Shown here: one piece after another, positions 11,940 to 12,842 of the stretch
How positions within the stretch are numbered: the stretch's first letter is position 1
How the letters are laid out: the number at the start of each line of letters is the position of its first letter
Source of the DNA: JAHFLQ01 sp964432465
Lineage (GTDB): Bacteria; Patescibacteriota; Minisyncoccia; UBA6257; WO2-44-18
DNA: 12,842 bases
Direction: 5' to 3'
NCBI GenBank assembly: GCA_964432465.1
Contig: CAYSNI010000061.1
Location: 1 to 12,842, forward strand
Program-made: the position numbers and the translations under genes
Notes under the pieces: generated by a model
The model's database searches: none
Told to the model about the DNA's origin: nothing
What the model saw: only the letters and a program-made list of their open reading frames with translations

Positions 11940-11948
11940 ATTATAGCA
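11940..11948 (-). promoter_or_regulatory. Extended -10 promoter of gyrB (near-leaderless)
   Basis: The minus strand reads TGCTATAAT, a perfect extended -10, with no good -35 (TTTTTT from the preceding terminator at 17 bp). The predicted start near 11933 gives a leader of about 6 nt before the ATG at 11927. Confidence 0.65.
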
Positions 11949-11962
11949 AAATTCACACAAAT

Positions 11963-11983
11963 AAAAAAGGCCTTTTCAGGCCT
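11963..11983 (-). terminator. Intrinsic terminator of the pheT operon
   Basis: Two AGGCCT arms (11968-11973 and 11978-11983) enclose GAAA on the minus strand, a GNRA-type tetraloop, followed by a run of T. The TGA of the gene at 11976-12182 starts in the loop. Confidence 0.82.
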
Positions 11984-12182
11984 CAAATCCAAACTTTTTT
12001 AGCTTAATTCTCAAATCTTTCAGAGCCTTCCAAAGTGGTTTTCCTTTCTTCTTTAGCGCTTTACGTAACTTCAAATCCTTAACTGTGTCGTGTACGCGAT
12101 TCGGATTTAAGGCCCGGTCGATCTCCGCCCGTGCCTGCTTCACCGGATCAATCTTGCGCTGCTTCTTATCTTTGCTGGCCAA
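11976..12182 (-). CDS. Small basic hypothetical protein with TTG start
   Basis: A protein of 68 residues, (M)ASKDKKQRKIDPVKQARAEI onward, very rich in Lys and Arg (KLRKALKKKGKPLWKALKDL), probably helical and nucleic-acid-binding by composition only. The start is set at a TTG (12182), since AAGGAG lies six bases upstream and there is no ATG nearby; an in-frame TTG at 12212 has no such support. It overlaps the end of the upstream 75-aa gene by 17 bp, so translation is probably coupled. Its TGA lies in the terminator hairpin. It is not ribosomal protein S21, despite the basic character. The family is unrecognised. Confidence 0.65.
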   Translation of the reverse strand: MASKDKKQRKIDPVKQARAEIDRALNPNRVHDTVKDLKLRKALKKKGKPLWKALKDLRIKLKKFGFEA

Positions 12183-12393
12183 AGTCCACTCCTTTCGAAC
12201 GCAGGATGGCAAGATAATTATTCGAATGATAATCCCGCCACGTGGAACGAATCATCTCCTGAATCATCTCCAAAACTTCCGGTGACTGCGACTTCAGGAT
12301 GCTTTCCCAAAGCACGCAAGCCTTATCGGCGTCGGCGTTACCGCTTGGTAAAATACTGGCCACCCATCTCTGCTTCTTCTCCGGCCGACTCAT
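12166..12393 (-). CDS. Hypothetical 75-aa protein downstream of pheT
   Basis: A protein of 75 residues beginning MSRPEKKQRWVASILPSGNA and ending AILRSKGVDFGQQR, predicted all-helical (ADADKACVLWESILKS, PEVLEMIQEMIRSTWRDYHS). The ATG at 12393 has GGAGG five bases upstream; a longer frame from 12405 would begin at a TTG inside the ribosome-binding site. It lies 33 bp after pheT on the same strand and overlaps the following small basic gene. No family is recognised and there is no membrane segment. Confidence 0.7.
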   Translation of the reverse strand: MSRPEKKQRWVASILPSGNADADKACVLWESILKSQSPEVLEMIQEMIRSTWRDYHSNNYLAILRSKGVDFGQQR

Positions 12394-12426
12394 AAAAACC
12401 TCCAAAGAACTGCGGTTAGTTTACAA

Positions 12427-12842
12427 CTATCTCACTTCCACGTCAAATTTTGCTTGAAGCGCGATGAGTACTTTTTCCATTTCTTTATTCACTTCGATAT
12501 CGGTGAGCGTGCGATCCTCGGATTGAAAAACTATCCGGAAAGTGATGCTCTTTTTCCCATCGCCAATCTTCTCATCTTCGTACCAATCCAAAAGATCAAC
12601 ATCAAAAATAAGCTCGCTGGCGTTTTCTAGTACGTCTTGCATGCCTCCCACGCGAATATTGCTGTCTACGACGATAGAAATATCACGGATAATAGCCGGA
12701 TATTTCGGCAACGGACGGTACTCTTTTTCTCCCCTGACTACTTCCATCAACTTATCCAGGTACAAGCTCGCGAGCGCGTAACGCGAATTGGACTTAGCAA
12801 TACCCACAAAACCGACTACCTGATGGTCAACTTCCAGACGCA
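12427..12842 (-). CDS. pheT: Phenylalanyl-tRNA synthetase beta subunit, C-terminal part
   Basis: The frame is open to the right edge, so only the last 137 residues are visible. The visible part starts RLEVDHQVVGFVGIAKSNSR, the end of the core, and then has the FDX-ACB (anticodon-binding-like) domain: PLPKYPAIIRDISIVVDSNI (about 64-83), SELIFDVDLLDWYEDEKIGD and SITFRIVFQSEDRTLTDIEV, ending at a TAG (12427-12429). The domain contacts tRNA-Phe in the alpha2-beta2 enzyme. A start codon inside the window (GTG at 12807) is not the true start because the conserved frame continues upstream. Two small genes follow in the same direction before the terminator at 11963-11983. Confidence 0.9.
   Translation of the reverse strand, partial: RLEVDHQVVGFVGIAKSNSRYALASLYLDKLMEVVRGEKEYRPLPKYPAIIRDISIVVDSNIRVGGMQDVLENASELIFDVDLLDWYEDEKIGDGKKSITFRIVFQSEDRTLTDIEVNKEMEKVLIALQAKFDVEVR

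Noticed and set aside
11976..12182. Ribosomal protein S21
   Set aside because: Basic and short, but the S21 pattern (V.V.e.E....alrrfkr) is absent.
12426..12434. A half operator (ACTATCTCA) at the end of pheT
   Set aside because: There is no second half, and the bases are the last codons and stop of pheT; one 9-base match is compatible with chance.
1..12842. CRISPR arrays, insertion sequences, phage or restriction genes
   Set aside because: No regularly spaced repeats, transposase or recombinase motifs were seen on either strand.

Overview
This window most likely comes from a small-genome bacterium of the Candidate Phyla Radiation (Patescibacteria), probably Parcubacteria-like. The evidence is a threonyl-tRNA synthetase without the N-terminal TGS and editing domains, a Glu/Asp-tRNA amidotransferase subunit GatB, an archaeal-type CMP kinase, a TrpR/YerC-type regulator, many small unrecognised genes and very short intergenic spaces. 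The left-edge gene resembles an uncharacterised family I recall from such genomes. UGA is used as a stop, so this is not one of the lineages that recode UGA as glycine. The assignment rests on gene content read by eye, not on a tree. No rRNA, tRNA, CRISPR array, transposase or phage gene was seen, and no gene-free stretch exceeds about 150 bases.

Left part (1-2440): a truncated unrecognised gene (minus), a TrpR-like regulator (minus), and the divergent thrS (plus). A perfect palindrome, CACTATCTCATGAGATAGTG, lies over the 5' end of the regulator gene. Its 18-bp core recurs just past the regulator's stop codon, upstream of the strong promoter of the left-edge gene. This looks like an autoregulated repressor/activator with two operators. 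The thrS leader is bounded by a 16-bp perfect inverted repeat, and its second arm ends in the thrS start codon.

Middle (2414-8672): gatB with a downstream small gene; a divergent cmk; then a run of minus-strand genes, most with their own terminator. These are a hypothetical gene that looks like a distant paralog of the one after gatB, a nucleoside-deoxyribosyltransferase-like protein, tmk, a Nudix hydrolase with a small basic protein, two tandem small membrane proteins and a 79-aa protein. Nucleotide metabolism is the common theme (cmk, tmk, Nudix, deoxyribosyltransferase-like).

Right part (8706-12842): the housekeeping block gyrB, then secE-nusG-rplK, closed by a terminator with no rplA behind it. 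Upstream of gyrB is the 3' end of pheT, followed by two small overlapping genes and a terminator.

Two expression modes stand out. The housekeeping genes gatB, secE, nusG, rplK, gyrB and thrS lack a well-placed Shine-Dalgarno sequence, and gatB, secE and gyrB have extended -10 promoters that predict 5' leaders of about 1-6 nt. Most small or accessory genes have clear Shine-Dalgarno sequences (GGAG, AGGAG or GGAGG). Intrinsic terminators are unusually dense, about ten in 12.8 kb, and several contain the stop codon of the gene they end.
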